Source of the DNA: Escarpia spicata
Taxonomy: Eukaryota > Annelida > Polychaeta > Sabellida > Siboglinidae
Reading direction: 5' to 3'
NCBI GenBank assembly: GCA_963995525.1
Contig: OZ023213.1
Coordinates: 15,085,533-15,149,532 of the forward strand
Length of the DNA: 64,000 nt
Below the pieces are notes generated by a model that searched no databases, was not told the origin of the DNA, and worked only from the letters and a program-made list of their open reading frames with translations. Shown piece after piece: positions 41,408-53,860 of the stretch. The translations under genes were made by a program, and so were the position numbers. Each line of letters starts with the position of its first letter. Positions within the stretch are counted from its first letter, which is position 1.

Positions 41408-43038
41408 AGTTATTGGTGTCTACCGGAACAGAATGTAGTAGACAGTTAAGAGTCATGACTGGAATTTGGTGCAGACAATGGCCTGACCTTAGATTCACTT
41501 CGTGACCATGTCCTGGTGTTAAGATTGAACCGGAAAGATGACATTATGCAAATAAATGCAGACCTCCTCACGTGAGTGAGCACCCTCATCCCCATAGTAT
41601 GACGACATAAAAACACGCATGCGTAGAGCCATAATTCTACAAATTTCATACTATGCGTTTCGATCCCTTACGATTTAAAGACAATTCCCGGATTTGGCTT
41701 GAGGCCTAGCCAGTATGTTTAAAAGGGAACTATTTTTGGAATTACGGAGAGGGCGGCAATGGACACAGACGAAGAGACACGTTGACGCACTCCACGGGAA
41801 ACTAGGAAAATGTTTCCCACAGTTTAGACTTATCAAAGTTTCGGCAAATACAAACCACAGTGGTTTATATATTGCTTTATCTTTCGATCTTCCAAAACCA
41901 CGGACACTTTAAACGGTTGTACGGACATCGTGTCTGAAGTTTCTACTGATGAATAAAACATATTATATTCGTGACGAACTTGGATTAACGCTTGTTTGTT
42001 CAATTTCATCGACAAACAAACACACCCTTAGCCGTGAGGGGACAATGCATCACCACAGCACGATGATGCACACGGCTTGGCGAGCGATATACCCGAGGTA
42101 AGGCTCCGGTCTTCTTAAGCCATTTGCGTACCGCCCAACTGAAGGAAGGAAGGAAGGAAGACGGAGGGGACAACAACTTTACAGAATGAGGCTGTTTTAA
42201 TGATGATGATGATAATAATCATAACAGTATCACCAACGACAATAATTAGCACTTCTACGTGGTTAATCAGCATAGTCCATAGGTCTGGGATGTTATGCCG
42301 ATGTGTGTGTATATATGCAATTGAGCTGTGCCAGATGTGAAGCCTGGCACTTGTGTAGAAATTGATTTCGCTGTTATAACTTGAGTTTTGCCTAACTTTG
42401 AATTTTATACATCAGAGCGTTAGTTCCATCCGAGGCATATTTATATTACGAAAATATTGTGCCTTAGCGCACTTTTGAAGCCCAAATATTGAACCGGTTT
42501 GCACTAGTCTGCACCGCTGCGGTTGTGCATTCCCGCATTGCGCTCGTAAAATGAGCGATATATCGGCGTATGTTGATGCAAACTGGGACGTTATTTATGC
42601 CTCAAAAGTGCGCTAACACGCAATATTCTTAAACGTAAATATGCCTGGAATAATGTTGAATTATGGAACTAACGCACTTAGGTATCAAAATTAGGCAAAA
42701 CTCAAGTTATAAAGGCAAACACGAGGTTGGTCCGGATTCTGCAAAAGTGCCTGAAGGTGCGAGAACAAGTATACAAAGTGCGATTAAAGTATGAACGAGG
42801 TGCGAGTAAAAACACAGATCATGGTAGCTTCGATTACCCAGGCGCCGTGAGGTGGCAGCTCTTTTTTGCCCCTCACTACAGTCTTGAATATTAAGATTCG
42901 GGTAGAGACGATGTTGAAGATTGGCTCTCGGGCCAACTTTGAAATAACAAATTAAATAAGGGTACACTTTTATCAGATAATACTATATTATAACAACTAT
43001 TCAACATTAAACTTATATTGAAACATGTCACACACAAA
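41408..43038 (+). mobile_element. 1.63-kb repeat, copy 1 (non-autonomous, unclassified)
   Basis: It starts AGTTATTGGTGTCTACCGGA and ends near GTCACACACAAAA. It matches 44786-46417 along its whole length with few differences. It has no terminal inverted repeat and no target duplication. A conserved 65-codon frame (41715-41912, MFKRELFLELRRGRQWTQTK) occurs in both copies but shows no known domain. A GAAG tetranucleotide run lies near 42140 and a foldback element at 42374-42712. Confidence 0.8.
42374..42712. repeat. 339-bp foldback (MITE-like) nested in the 1.63-kb repeat
   Basis: Termini TTATAACTTGAGTTTTGCCT and its inverse, AGGCAAAACTCAAGTTATAA. Further matching arm segments include GCGTTAGTTCCAT with ATGGAACTAACGC, and AGCGCACTTTTGA with TCAAAAGTGCGCT. 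The same element is in the second copy (45752-46090). Confidence 0.85.
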
Positions 43039-43133
43039 ATCATGATTGTCGTTTTATTAACCAATGACGTTCCTCCTTGTATTCGTCCCGCATAATAAAA
43101 GATGTCGAATTCATACAAAGCCTGCCTGTGACA

Positions 43134-44785
43134 GTTGGTGTGTGCATTATTAATAATTGTGAGTCTGTATTTCACCCAGGAGTTACACAGTTTAGGCATA
43201 TTATCCGATCTTCCGGACGAGCATTAGTCTTGGCACAGTAGCGCCACCTGGCGAATGGAACCGGCGAGTTACCACAAGCGAATTTTGTTACTCCAATGTG
43301 AAGAACATATCTGAAATTTGGCGCGCTGTACACACATACCTCCTACGTGCCACCAACTGTCCGCATGGTTACCAACACTACAAACATTTTGGTGGTCCTG
43401 CGTGGTTGTGCGCCTTTTAGTCATACCGCGATTATGCAGATACCGTGAGCATACGGCTACGCGTATTCTAGACATCCGAAGCCAAGGTTTCCAAAAATTG
43501 ACGTTTCAATATAGTTTTTCATCTTTAGTATAACCGAAATATCATTTTTAATACCTGCCTTCGCCTCAAAGCCATTTTACGTACCGAAAATAATAATAAA
43601 CTGGAAAACTTGTTGGCTAAAATGCTTCCGTAGTGTACTAGAACGGTCATCTATCCCATAATATATGTGACATTTCAGCAGGAAGTCAGGCCCGACCTCT
43701 TCTAGGGGACCCCCTCTTATAGAGAGAGGGAGGGTTTGTTTGTGTTTGTAGAATCCCGTGAATTCACGTACGGAAAAACGTGAATTGAACTAGTTGAAAC
43801 TCGTGAATTCACCTTCAGAACAAACATGTGAAATCACGTGTCGTTGTTAGCTGATAAACATGTGTCGAAAGACAAAAAGCAGGAACTACAAATCCTGCAC
43901 CAACTGAGTAGTTTCTGTATGTCTGCCGTAAGTGCGACAGAGACTGGTGTGTCGGAGTGGGACAATACCCAATGACTACGATTATCGGCAGCTATCTCCC
44001 AGATGCTCGTTTTGATGTTCGCTCTCTTTCTGTCGCCCTTACAGGTGTCTTCATAAAAACATAAATGAGAAATAAGTTTGTAGCTGAGATACAGATGGCG
44101 TCTCAGTGTTTCAGCGACAAGTGTCTGCGACAATTTCATCATATATATAAGACATAATATTATTACTATATGCGATCACCTACTAATCCGTGAACACGCC
44201 ACTGCAGACATCCCTGGCTAAAATTTGTACGGATTTATCAGAAAAACACGAATGCGATATCCTTTAACTACACGCATTTTCGCTTAACTCATCACTCTGC
44301 TGTCCACATCACTTAATTTCGAAACACTCATACTTCTCGATCGAACGAGCTTAGACTATTTATCTTGCGCTTCAAGTAACTCATCTAATGTCATATCACA
44401 CACGTGCACACGTACCCTCACGAGCACGTACGCGCATGCACACAACAGCTGCAAAACATTCAGTTCTGTTCATCACTATTATATAAAATGTAAATTAAAA
44501 AGCGTGTGCCACCGCGCTTCATATATACATTGTTTTATTTAGTTTGACTCAGTCTAGCTTTAATTATCTGTCGAATTGTAACATACCAGCAGTGGCTAAT
44601 TTAGTTAATTAATATTATTATTAGTTATCAGAGAAAGACTAGAACAAGAAATCCAGATTCACATTATATAAAAGCATGATATAAAAGAATGCTGCACAAA
44701 GCAAGCATATGGTCGCCGTCACTGTGAGCGCGTTACTAAAGCAACAAGGTTTGAACGATTTGTTTATTTTCGCGACTGTAGGCGT
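43134..44785. other. Intergenic, no gene recognised
   Basis: This lies right of the Gypsy element. GTGAATTCACGT and GTGAATTCAC phrases repeat near 43760-43840. Short open frames have no family signature. Confidence 0.55.
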
Positions 44786-46417
44786 AGTTCTTGGTGTCTA
44801 CCGGAACAGAATGTAGTTGACAGTTAAGAGTCATGACTGGAATTTGGTGCAGACAATGGCCTGACCTTAGATTCACTTCATGACCATGTCCTGGTGTTAA
44901 GATTGAACCGGAAAGATGACATTATGCAAATAAATGCAGACCCCCTCACGTGAGTGAGCACCCTCATCCCCATGGTATGACGACATAAAAACACGCATGC
45001 GTAGAGCCATAATTCTACAAATTTCATACTATGCGTTTCGATCCCTTACGATTTAAAGACAATTCCCGGATTTGGCTTGAGGCCTAGCCAGTATGTTTAA
45101 AAGGGAACTATTTTTGGAATTACGGAGAGGGCGGCAATGGACACAGACGAAGAGACACGTTGACGCACTCCACGGGAAACTAGGAAAATGTTTCCCACAG
45201 TTTAGACTTATCAAAGTTTCGGCAAATACAAACCACAGTGGTTTATATATTGCTTTATCTTTCGATCTTCCAAAACCACGGACACTTTAAACGGTTGTAC
45301 GGACATCGTGTCTGAAGTTTCTACTGATGAATAAAACATAGTATATTCGTGACGAATTTGGATTAACGCTTGTTTGTTCAATTTCATCGACAAACAAACA
45401 CACCCTTAGCCGTGAGGGGACAATGCATCACCACAGCACGATGATGCACACGGCTTGGCGAGCGATATACCCGAGGTAAGGCTCCGGTCTTCTTAAGCCA
45501 TTTGCGTACCGCCCAACTGAAGGAAGGAAGGAAGGAAGACGGAGGGGACAACAACTTTACAGAATGAGGCTGTTTTAATGATGATGATGATAATAATCAT
45601 AACAGTATCACCAACGACAATAATTAGCACTTCTACGTGGTTAATCAGCATAGTCCATAGGTCTGGGATGTTATGCCGATGTGTGTGTATATATGCAATT
45701 GAGCTGTGCCAGATGTGAAGCCTGGCACTTGTGTAGAAATTGATTTCGCTGTTATAACTTGAGTTTTGCCTAACTTTGAATTTTATACATCAGAGCGTTA
45801 GTTCCATCCGAGGCATATTTATATTACGAAAATATTGTGCCTTAGCGCACTTTTGAAGCCCAAATATTGAACCGGTTTGCACTAGTCTGCACCGCTGCGG
45901 TTGTGCATTCCCGCATTGCGCTCGTAAAATGAGCGATATATCGGCGTATGTTGATGCAAACTGGGACGTTATTTATGCCTCAAAAGTGCGCTAACACGCA
46001 ATATTCTTAAACGTAAATATGCCTGGAATAATGTTGAATTATGGAACTAACGCACTTAGGTATCAAAATTAGGCAAAACTCAAGTTATAAAGGCAAACAC
46101 GAGGTTAGTCCGGATTCTGCAAAAGTGCCTGAAGGTGCGAGAACAAGTATACAAAGTGCGATTAAAGTATGAACGAGGTGCGAATAAAAACACAGATCAT
46201 GGTACCTTCGATTACCCAGGCGCCGTGAGGTGGCAGCACTTTTTTGCCCCTCACTACAGTCTTGAATATTAAGATTCGGGTAGAGACGATGTTGAAGATT
46301 GGCTCTCGGACCAACTTTGAAATAACAAATTAAATAAGGATACACTTTTATCAGATAATACTATATTATAACAACTATTCAACATTAAACTTATATTTAA
46401 ACATGTCACACACAAAA
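44786..46417 (+). mobile_element. 1.63-kb repeat, copy 2
   Basis: Same order and content as 41408-43038, including the 65-codon frame (45093-45290) and the foldback (45752-46090). After 46417 a related 37-base unit (AAACATGTCACACA...) is repeated once more, so this copy may keep more of the 3' end than copy 1. Confidence 0.8.
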
Positions 46418-46491
46418 TAAACCGACATTAAACCGAAACATGTCACACAAAAAGTAAACCAAAATTAAATCGAAGGGGATATTTATAGATC

Positions 46492-46673
46492 AGAAATTGT
46501 CCAATACCGCGCCGCTCGCTTCATTACTTGCGACTACCACTCTAGACTGCAAGGTTACTTCACACCATGTTAGCCAACCTTAAACTCAATACCACAGAAA
46601 GCAGACGGCGAGACCTACGACTCCAATTCATGTATCGAGTGGTTAACGAATATATTCCAGCCGTTGCAACAAA
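46492..46673 (+). pseudogene. LINE ORF2 C-terminal remnant
   Basis: VQYRAARFITCDYHSRLQGY, then after a frame change MLANLKLNTTESRRRDLRLQ and FMYRVVNEYIPAVAT. This is the C-terminal domain pattern of L2/CR1-type RTs. Confidence 0.65.
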
Positions 46674-46755
46674 AAGTCAGATCAGTCGAGCACCCTTATC
46701 AGTTTAGAAAAACAATGTTTAACGAAGATGACGAAAACGCGGAGTACCTATATGG
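46674..46755 (+). pseudogene. NADAR-domain fragment
   Basis: KVRSVEHPYQFRKTMFNEDD continues with ENAEYL. It aligns with residues about 30-56 of the Polinton NADAR protein (RVFRSVEHAYQNRKAMFNED); the shared core is RSVEH-YQ-RK-MFNED-E-A. Only about 27 codons remain, directly between two LINE pieces in opposite orientation. Confidence 0.65.
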
Positions 46756-47756
46756 ATCCCACACAATAGCTCCGTAGTCTAGGGCAGCGTACACAAGGCA
46801 AATGTAGTATTGCTTTTTTGGTTTTTGTAGCAATATGGGGATCCCACTTTAGGTCGTCAGCGAGATGCCAAGATACGAGTTGCTGTTTACGCGTTCTATG
46901 GATTCGTTTATTAAGGCGGTAGAAATAATCAGTTATGTTCTTTACGCTAAGTATGTTTGTATTGAATATTATTTCCCAGTCTTTGTCCACTTTTCTTGTT
47001 GTTTCAGGTCATTTTAGAGTGCTATGTGATATCGCAATTTCTTTATTTCTCGTATTAGTAAGCAGTCATCTGCGAACAGGCTGAATTTTTGACTTGACTG
47101 ATGGTGGTAAATAATTTATATGGCACAGAAACTATAACAAGTTCATCATGCAGTGATGCATATTTGTCAACAATTTATCTGCGAAGTCATTGATGAAGTC
47201 GACAACCGACGATCCAAACTTGTTAGCTAGTGGTGGTCCATAGAAGACAAACAAGATTATAATTGTCCCATGTAATTAATTTAGCGCTCATCGTTTCGAA
47301 AGACCGAATGTCGTTGAATGTTTTCACAGCTTTTGCTTTAATGGAATATTTATGCAATATCACAATGCCGCCACAGCGACGACTAGGCCTTGGATGGTGA
47401 TTGAGGTTACATCCAGGTAGTGTGAGAGCTCTGGTGACCGGGAGGTCAGAGTCTTTATTACAAAGCCAGGTTTCGGTAATGGCCACAACATCGATATCGT
47501 GTATACGTGGACGTGGTCTAAAGTGTCGGTCGTTTTGTTGCGAACATATCTTGATTTGATAAGGCACAAGGAGACGTGTGTGGTGGGACAGGATAGCGGA
47601 TTTAGGGATAGAGTCAAGGGAATCAGGTTGCCATGTACTTGTGAAGATGTGCGCACTTAGTGGCTGGGTGGTCGAAGGCCGATGACACCGTGGAGATAGG
47701 TTGTTGTTGGTTGGAAGAGAAAGAAGATACAAAAAAGAGAGAAAAGAACACACCAA
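46748..47756 (-). pseudogene. LINE endonuclease and reverse transcriptase remnant with internal deletion
   Basis: From 47756 the endonuclease has IHDIDVVAITETWLCNKDSD and RRCGGIVILHKYSIKAKA. RT remnants follow: FSLFADDCLLIREIKKL near 47100-47044, then VSWHLADDLKWDPHIATKTK, ending ALDYGAIVWDP at the NADAR fragment. The part between endonuclease and catalytic box is missing. Frames change several times. Confidence 0.75.
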
Positions 47757-50264
47757 TCAACAAAGCTAGCTGTTCCTCGGTGGAAAGAAAATCGAAAACG
47801 TGTACAACTTTGACTATGTCAGCAGCATGATGACGCCGCCAGTATATTCTTTGCAGACTTAGAAAAGAGAGTTTTCATTGCCACAGAGAAATCCAATACG
47901 CTCTCGAATATAACACACATAGTCTAACAAGAAGGCATTTTGATCTGACACGGACATCTATATTTTACGCTTCGGACCGATACTGTTGATATATTGACAT
48001 AATCAAATCAATATTTATAAACTTTCATTTGAGATGAGTGGCGGCCGAAGCTAGAGGATAGTAACTTAGTTTCATATTGGACATCAACGTTCTGACATCA
48101 TCCCTAAAGATTATACATTTTGAAGATAGAACCTACGGCAGCTTGTCGGGACTGACATTAGTACTCTGACACAGATCATTGCAAAGCAAACACTTTATTT
48201 TATTGTAATTTTCACATAGTCGTGCAGTTCACAATCGAATCTGCTGAGATTTGTTCGGAGAACAATCTATCTGCACGTGTCCCTTTCGTCAGTTCATGTT
48301 CGAAGAGCGACAGAGACCAGTGAAACCCACTGCAAACAACCAGACAAAGGAATTATGTCACTGATGATGATATCACCGAACAATAACAACATACGGATAT
48401 ATGTATTTATTGTGGTATAGGTTCACACGGCAATTGTACTATGCTATATGTTCTTGCAAGATATAGAAGCACGCTTACAACGCAATCATAATTCATTAAA
48501 CGTTGGACGTCTTTTCTATTTGCTCCCGTTCCCTCCAAGACAAAACAGGACGTTACTTTTAATGGGTTTAAGAACTTAGCCATGATGTCTGGTTATCTTC
48601 TGAAAATATGTACACATATAGTATTGCAACAATAATGCAAAAATAACCGATACTTTAAAAAGCTTTCGTGAATCCTATGTAAGCAAAGTCTTACTTTGCT
48701 ATCTATAGCGACATGTTCTATATTAGATAGAATCAATATTGACAAATGCCGTATCATTTAAAGTTCAATTTGTTTTCATAGTTTGGAGTTTATGTTAAAC
48801 CAACAACCCCACCTTTACCTTTTGTGAATTCACCTGTTGTTTGTGACACTGGTCTTTAGTTAATGCTGATACAATGTGCTGGATTTTCTGCAGGACAAAG
48901 TGCCCATTCACGATTGTCCATATTCAGTGAGACGTGTTTAGTTAGAACATATCGCTGGCGTGTACTGGGAGCTAACAGCCACAATTTGTTTGGTCAATGG
49001 CGAAGAACGAGATTGTTAGTCGTATGGTTACTCGAAGTTACCACAATTCTAGAAAAGAAGCACCGGAAACTTCTTACTTACCGTGCAGACAACGAGGTGA
49101 CCCACATATCTTCGTCTCTGAAGCCAATGGTGCTCTAGTCTGGAAATGTCTCTGTATTTATACAAATGTGTCTCAATCAATTATCTGTCATTACACGCCC
49201 CGTTATTTGTTATGAACAACCGTCAGGTTTCACGGATTAGAGCACACAGGGGCGTGGGTGTGGCATCTAAGAAACATCGGACACATTAAATGTTGTAGTA
49301 CGATGAGTTTTTGTGTGTGGATGTTCTTAAGCAAGCTCCAATACAAACTCGAATTTTATCAAAGCAATTTTACCAGGTTGTATGTGATAAACAGACAAAA
49401 ACGCGCTTACTCGAATCACCTCAAATATGTGTTCATTTGCTCCGCTCGCTAACCGCTAGAGAACACGCGATTTGTTAACAACGAGGTGTTAACGGAGAGG
49501 CGTGATTCCATGTATTACAACTTAACAAAGACGTCTTAAGTGCGTTATTGACATGCTGACAACAACACATATGCAAACACTCATACATTTAACTCTATAT
49601 TCGGGAAACAAATACCTCGAACAACATGAAGACCAAACTGATACGAACAACAATATTTACCGTGACTGTTGGGTAGAAAGTAACGAGCTCTATGAATACG
49701 TGGTTACTTCGGGAAAAGTTACACTGGAAGATTGCATGTGAAACCGTCGGTGTTTGTATGTATCATTCGTGTTGTGTTTTGAGGATACACAGAGTGCTCC
49801 ATGCAATCGTCTTGTTTAGTATCTACCCAATTGGTCCTGCATACGAGTGTTGATCGCTCAAGTAATACACCTTAATAAATTACTTTTTCAAACACTTGAT
49901 CTTAAAAACGCGGACAGGCACGCTTACACACATCGTCAATTTTTTCTTAGTGTGCCAACGTAACATATGTATATATTCGTATTAATTTAATTAAACCAAA
50001 ATATACCAATAAGGCACACCGCACGTCATCGTGACCTTTTAGTAGGGGCACGGTTACATCTGTGGAAAACCATCGATACATTGTACGTGCGTCGAGGTGA
50101 ACATATAATAAACTGTCGCGTAGTGAACGGGGATATATCAGTTTATGTTTGCAACTCCAAAGAAACTGACTATAATCATAAAATATTTTCAAATGTTAAT
50201 ACATTCAAATTTAACGAATATTATTTTCGGTAAAGAGTAGATTGGACAGCGCGCACACGTACAT
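47757..50264. other. Intergenic, no gene recognised
   Basis: AT-rich, with only short open frames (such as 48863-49138 and 49553-49741) that lack domain or splice support. Confidence 0.55.
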
Positions 50265-50345
50265 ATGCACACCCGCACATACCCACCGACGAACACACAC
50301 CCACACACACATACACACACACACACACACACACAAACACGCAGG
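50265..50345. repeat. (AC)n microsatellite
   Basis: ACACACCCACACACACATACACACAC-type run, longest uninterrupted near 50311-50334. Confidence 0.85.
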
Positions 50346-50855
50346 CACGCCTACCATAATACAAACAGCAAGAAGACGTTACTTTTCGATCATTTGTTTG
50401 TGAACAATTTCACATTTTCCATGCACAACTTTACTAGTTTTAATTTTTATGGGATTATGTTGTTTATCTGATCTGTTTGTAATACTCCAACATTGTGGGT
50501 TGCTTTTGAAACGTTCACTACAGACCAAAAATTTTCTATTGTATGCTAATAAATAAACGAGTAAAACACTCCTGTTCTGTGTGTCATGGAAAACCCAAAT
50601 ACATCAAAGAAGTTAGTCATCAAAAAGAAGTGCCATATCTATGTCGATTGTTCGCAAACAGTTGTATGAAAAACACGAACTCGGCCGGTAAGCGGGTATT
50701 TCATATCGTTTAGCACTCACGTTAGCACGAAAGCATTGTCAAAATTAAAACGTATTTATAACTTTTAAATGTCAACTCAAGAGATTTTTACAAGTAAATG
50801 TATTAGTGACTTTTATAATTAACATTCATTGGTGCTATTTTAATGAAAACGTCAC

Positions 50856-51068
50856 ATGCACGCACACACGCACACACGCACACACGCACACACGCACACA
50901 CGCACACACGCACACACGCACACACGCACACACGCACACACGCACACACGCACACACGCACACACGCGCACACGCGCACACGCGCACACGCGCACTCGCG
51001 CACTCGCGCACACGCGCACACGCGCACACGCGCACACGCACACACGCACACGCACACACACACACACA
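50856..51068. repeat. (ACACGC)n-type microsatellite, about 210 bp
   Basis: About ten CACACG units change into CGCACA, CGCACT and (CA)n variants. Long open frames across it in all phases are repeat artefacts. Confidence 0.95.
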
Positions 51069-51660
51069 AAGACCGTACACCAACTGAGAGATAACATTTC
51101 AGTGCATTTTGTGTTGCAAATTGGAACTTTTCCAAAATCCATATCACCACTTGTCTAGTTGTTAATGCATAATTTAACAAATTGATCTCTTTGTCGACAA
51201 AGACAGGCACCTTTTGAAAAGGTTGACGCAGACAAATAATTTTTTTAATTTAGTAACTAATGCCTTTTTAGTCATTATTCTTCACACTTCGTGTTCAAGA
51301 CCTCGAATCATGATGACGTCAATGCAGCATAAAACTTAGTAAAAATTATCAATTTCGCTTCATGCAAAACACTTAGTTATACGTACTGTTTTTCAATGGT
51401 GAATACATACAGTTGTGACACGGAAGAAAGTGGTTCTGTCGATGTCACCAGAAAGATGATATATTTTGTCATTTTGTTTTAAAAATGTTATGAACAGAAA
51501 ACGGATAATGCTTATATCGTGAGCACGTACAGCAATTGCATTTGATTCATTAGAAAACTATCATTGTATTATTTCTTATTTTTATATTATTTTGAGTCAT
51601 TTGTAAATATGGAACACAACATCAGCTCACAGACAATACAATGTTTTGCAACGTTCGTGA
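51069..51660 (-). repeat. Dispersed repeat family R, copy 1, next to a microsatellite
   Basis: It starts at the microsatellite with GACCGTACACCAACTGAGAG, continues ACTTGTCTAGTTGTTAAT and CCTTTTGAAAAGGTTGACGC, then a unique segment to about 51660. It is inverted relative to 54150-55045. No coding potential. Confidence 0.7.
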
Positions 51661-51679
51661 TTCATGACTAAACCATATT

Positions 51680-52215
51680 GTCTATGTTTACATGTGTGTG
51701 TATGTATTTGTGCGTGTGTGTTTGCAAGTATGAATAAATGTGTGTATATGTATGTATGCATCTATGTACGTATGTATGTATGTACATATACATATGTATA
51801 TACATATACACATACATACACAAATATATACTCGCATACCCACATTCATGCACATACGAGCACTCGCACACACGCTCACACGCGCACACGCGCACACGCG
51901 CACACGCGCACACGCGCACACGCGCACGCACAACTGAGAGATAATAGTGTGTATGTATGTATGTACACATGCGTGCATGCATACATACACACATAGATAC
52001 ATATATACATTCATACATATATACATACGCACGCACACAAACACACACACATACATACATACGTACATTCGTACATTCATACATTCATACATACATACAT
52101 ATACGTACATACTCACATACCTATATACATGCATATATACATACGCACACGCATATACACGCACGCACACCCACACGCGCGCGCCAGTACGCATGCATAC
52201 ACGCATGCATACACA
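51680..52215. repeat. Mixed (TATG)/(ACGC)/(ATAC) microsatellite cluster
   Basis: TGTGTATG, CACACGCG and CATACATA runs. Between two runs, at 51929-51944, lies the family R motif AACTGAGAGATAATA. Confidence 0.9.
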
Positions 52216-52765
52216 CAGACCGTACACCAACTGAGATATAATATTTCAGTGCATTTTGTGTTACAAATTGGAACTTTTTAAAACTTCATGTCACCACTTG
52301 TCTAGTTGTTAATGGATATTTTGACAAACTGATCTTTTTGTCGCCAGCGGCGGGCACCTTTTGACTGAGTTGACGCAGATAAATAATTGTCTACTTGAGT
52401 AACTATATGACAAAAACCTATTCGTTCAGTTGTCATGAATAACCCGAATACTACACAGATGTTAAAGCAATGAAAAGATAGAAATGTTTGTGTCGTATTT
52501 TGACGGAAACAGTTGTATGACATACACGAATTTGTGGTCGGTAAGCGGCTCTTTCTTTTCATCTGAGAGGATCGTCAGTACGGAAGCACTGGCAAAACGT
52601 GTTAGGAAATGCAATACTACAAATTACATTTTGACAATGATCGTACAAACAAATCATAAGTTGTCATCAAACCGCGCATGCAAATCAGTAAACATTGTAA
52701 TTACTGCATAACGACGACCTTCGCGAAGCGAAGAAGACAATATATTTATCATCGTCTATTGTCAC
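52216..52765 (-). repeat. Dispersed repeat family R, copy 2
   Basis: It starts GACCGTACACCAACTGAGAT at the microsatellite, then shares ACTTGTCTAGTTGTTAAT, CATTCGTTCAGTTGTCATG-like and CAGTTGTATGACATACACGA with copies at 50570 and 55700-55920. It ends with CTTCGCGAAGCGAAGAAGAC at 52720-52740, which is inverted at about 55585-55606. Confidence 0.65.
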
Positions 52766-53017
52766 TGGGTCGGGACTTTATCTTGCTTTGTGTTCTCGTG
52801 GCCTCTGCATCGCGACTGTGTCGAAAGGACACAGTAGCGGCTATCGTTTCGTTGCGTCAAGTTGGTCGATTATATGCTGTTCTCTCCCAATAGCCAGGGT
52901 CCATATTACAGTTCTTGTTGGATGCCGTCTGTGTGTGTTGATATCGTTTCTTTTCATACATACAACAAAAACAATATTATCTCTCAGTTGTGATTTCGCG
53001 ATTGTGCATGAACGAAT

Positions 53018-53860
53018 TTGATATACGTATGTATGTCTGTATGTATTTGGTGTACATGTGTATGTAGGCATGTATGTATGTATGTATGTATGTGTGTATG
53101 TATGTATGTATGTATGTATGTATGTATGTATGCATGTATGTATAGGTGTACGTGTACGTGTACGTGTGTACGTGTGTACGTGTGTACGTTTGTACGTGTG
53201 TACGTGTGTATGTGTGTACGTGTTATGTGTGTACGAGTGTATGTGTGTACATGTGTACGTGTGTGTATGTACGTGTGTGTATGTACGTGTGTGTATGTAC
53301 GTGTGTGTATGTACGTGTGTGTATGTATGTGTGTGTAATATGTACGTATGTATGTATGTACGTATGTATGTATATATGTATGTATATATGTATTATTGTA
53401 TGTATGTATGTATGTATGTATGTATGTATGTATGTATGTATGTATGTATGTATGTATGTATGTATGTATGTATGTATGAATGGATGTATGTATGTATGTA
53501 TGTATGTATGTATGTATGTATGTATGTATGTATGCATGAATGTATGTATGTATAGGTGTACGTGTGTACGTGTGTGCGTGTGTGCGAGTGTACGTGTGTG
53601 CGAGTGTACGTGTGTACGTGTGTACGTGTGTATGTACGTGTATTTGTATGTGTGTGTAAGTATGCATGTATGTATGTATGTACGTATGTATGTAAGTATG
53701 TATGTATGTATGTATGTATGTATGTATGTATGTATGTATGTATGTATGTATGTATGTATGTATGTATGTATGTATGTATGTATGTATGAATGGATGTATG
53801 TATGTATGTATGTATGTGTGTATGCATGCAAGTACGTCGGCATGCAAGTATGTATGTACA
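53018..53860. repeat. Very long (TATG)n microsatellite with TACGTG variants, about 840 bp
   Basis: Long blocks of TATG with interruptions of GTGTACGTG. Just upstream, at 52972-52990, is ATTATCTCTCAGTTGTGA, the family R edge motif. Open frames rich in Met-Tyr-Val-Cys or His-Thr-Tyr-Ile are artefacts. Confidence 0.97.

Larger units (their letters stand above)
17830..43133 (+). mobile_element. Ty3/Gypsy LTR retrotransposon carrying three nested insertions
   Basis: LTRs start TGTGACACACTG and end GCCTGTGACA (5' LTR 17830-17980; 3' LTR 41360-43133 with an insert). The primer-binding site TGGTGTCAGAA follows the 5' LTR directly and matches the usual tRNA-Leu type of invertebrate Gypsy elements. 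The purine tract AAAGGGAGA precedes the 3' LTR. TTGG flanks both ends (5 bp with one mismatch: TTTGG/GTTGG). Gene order is gag, protease, RT, RNase H, integrase, as in Ty3/Gypsy. Insertions are a Polinton (18084-32549), a LINE (34772-39601) and a repeat in the 3' LTR (41408-43038). Without them the element would be about 4.4 kb. Confidence 0.93.
41360..43133 (+). repeat. Gypsy 3' LTR split by a 1.63-kb insertion
   Basis: The LTR parts are 41360-41407 (48 bases) and 43039-43133 (95 bases), both identical to the 5' LTR. Eight bases present in the 5' LTR (TACGTTCT) are missing at the insertion point. The purine tract AAAGGGAGA precedes 41360. Confidence 0.9.

Noticed and set aside
41715..41912. 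65-codon frame conserved in both 1.63-kb repeats
   Set aside because: Conservation only reflects recent duplication. No domain recognised, so it is not called a gene.
48863..49215. Two overlapping open frames
   Set aside because: Different frames of the same DNA without family match or promoter and splice evidence.
50803..51210. Overlapping open frames across the ACACGC array
   Set aside because: Simple-repeat artefact, open in several phases.
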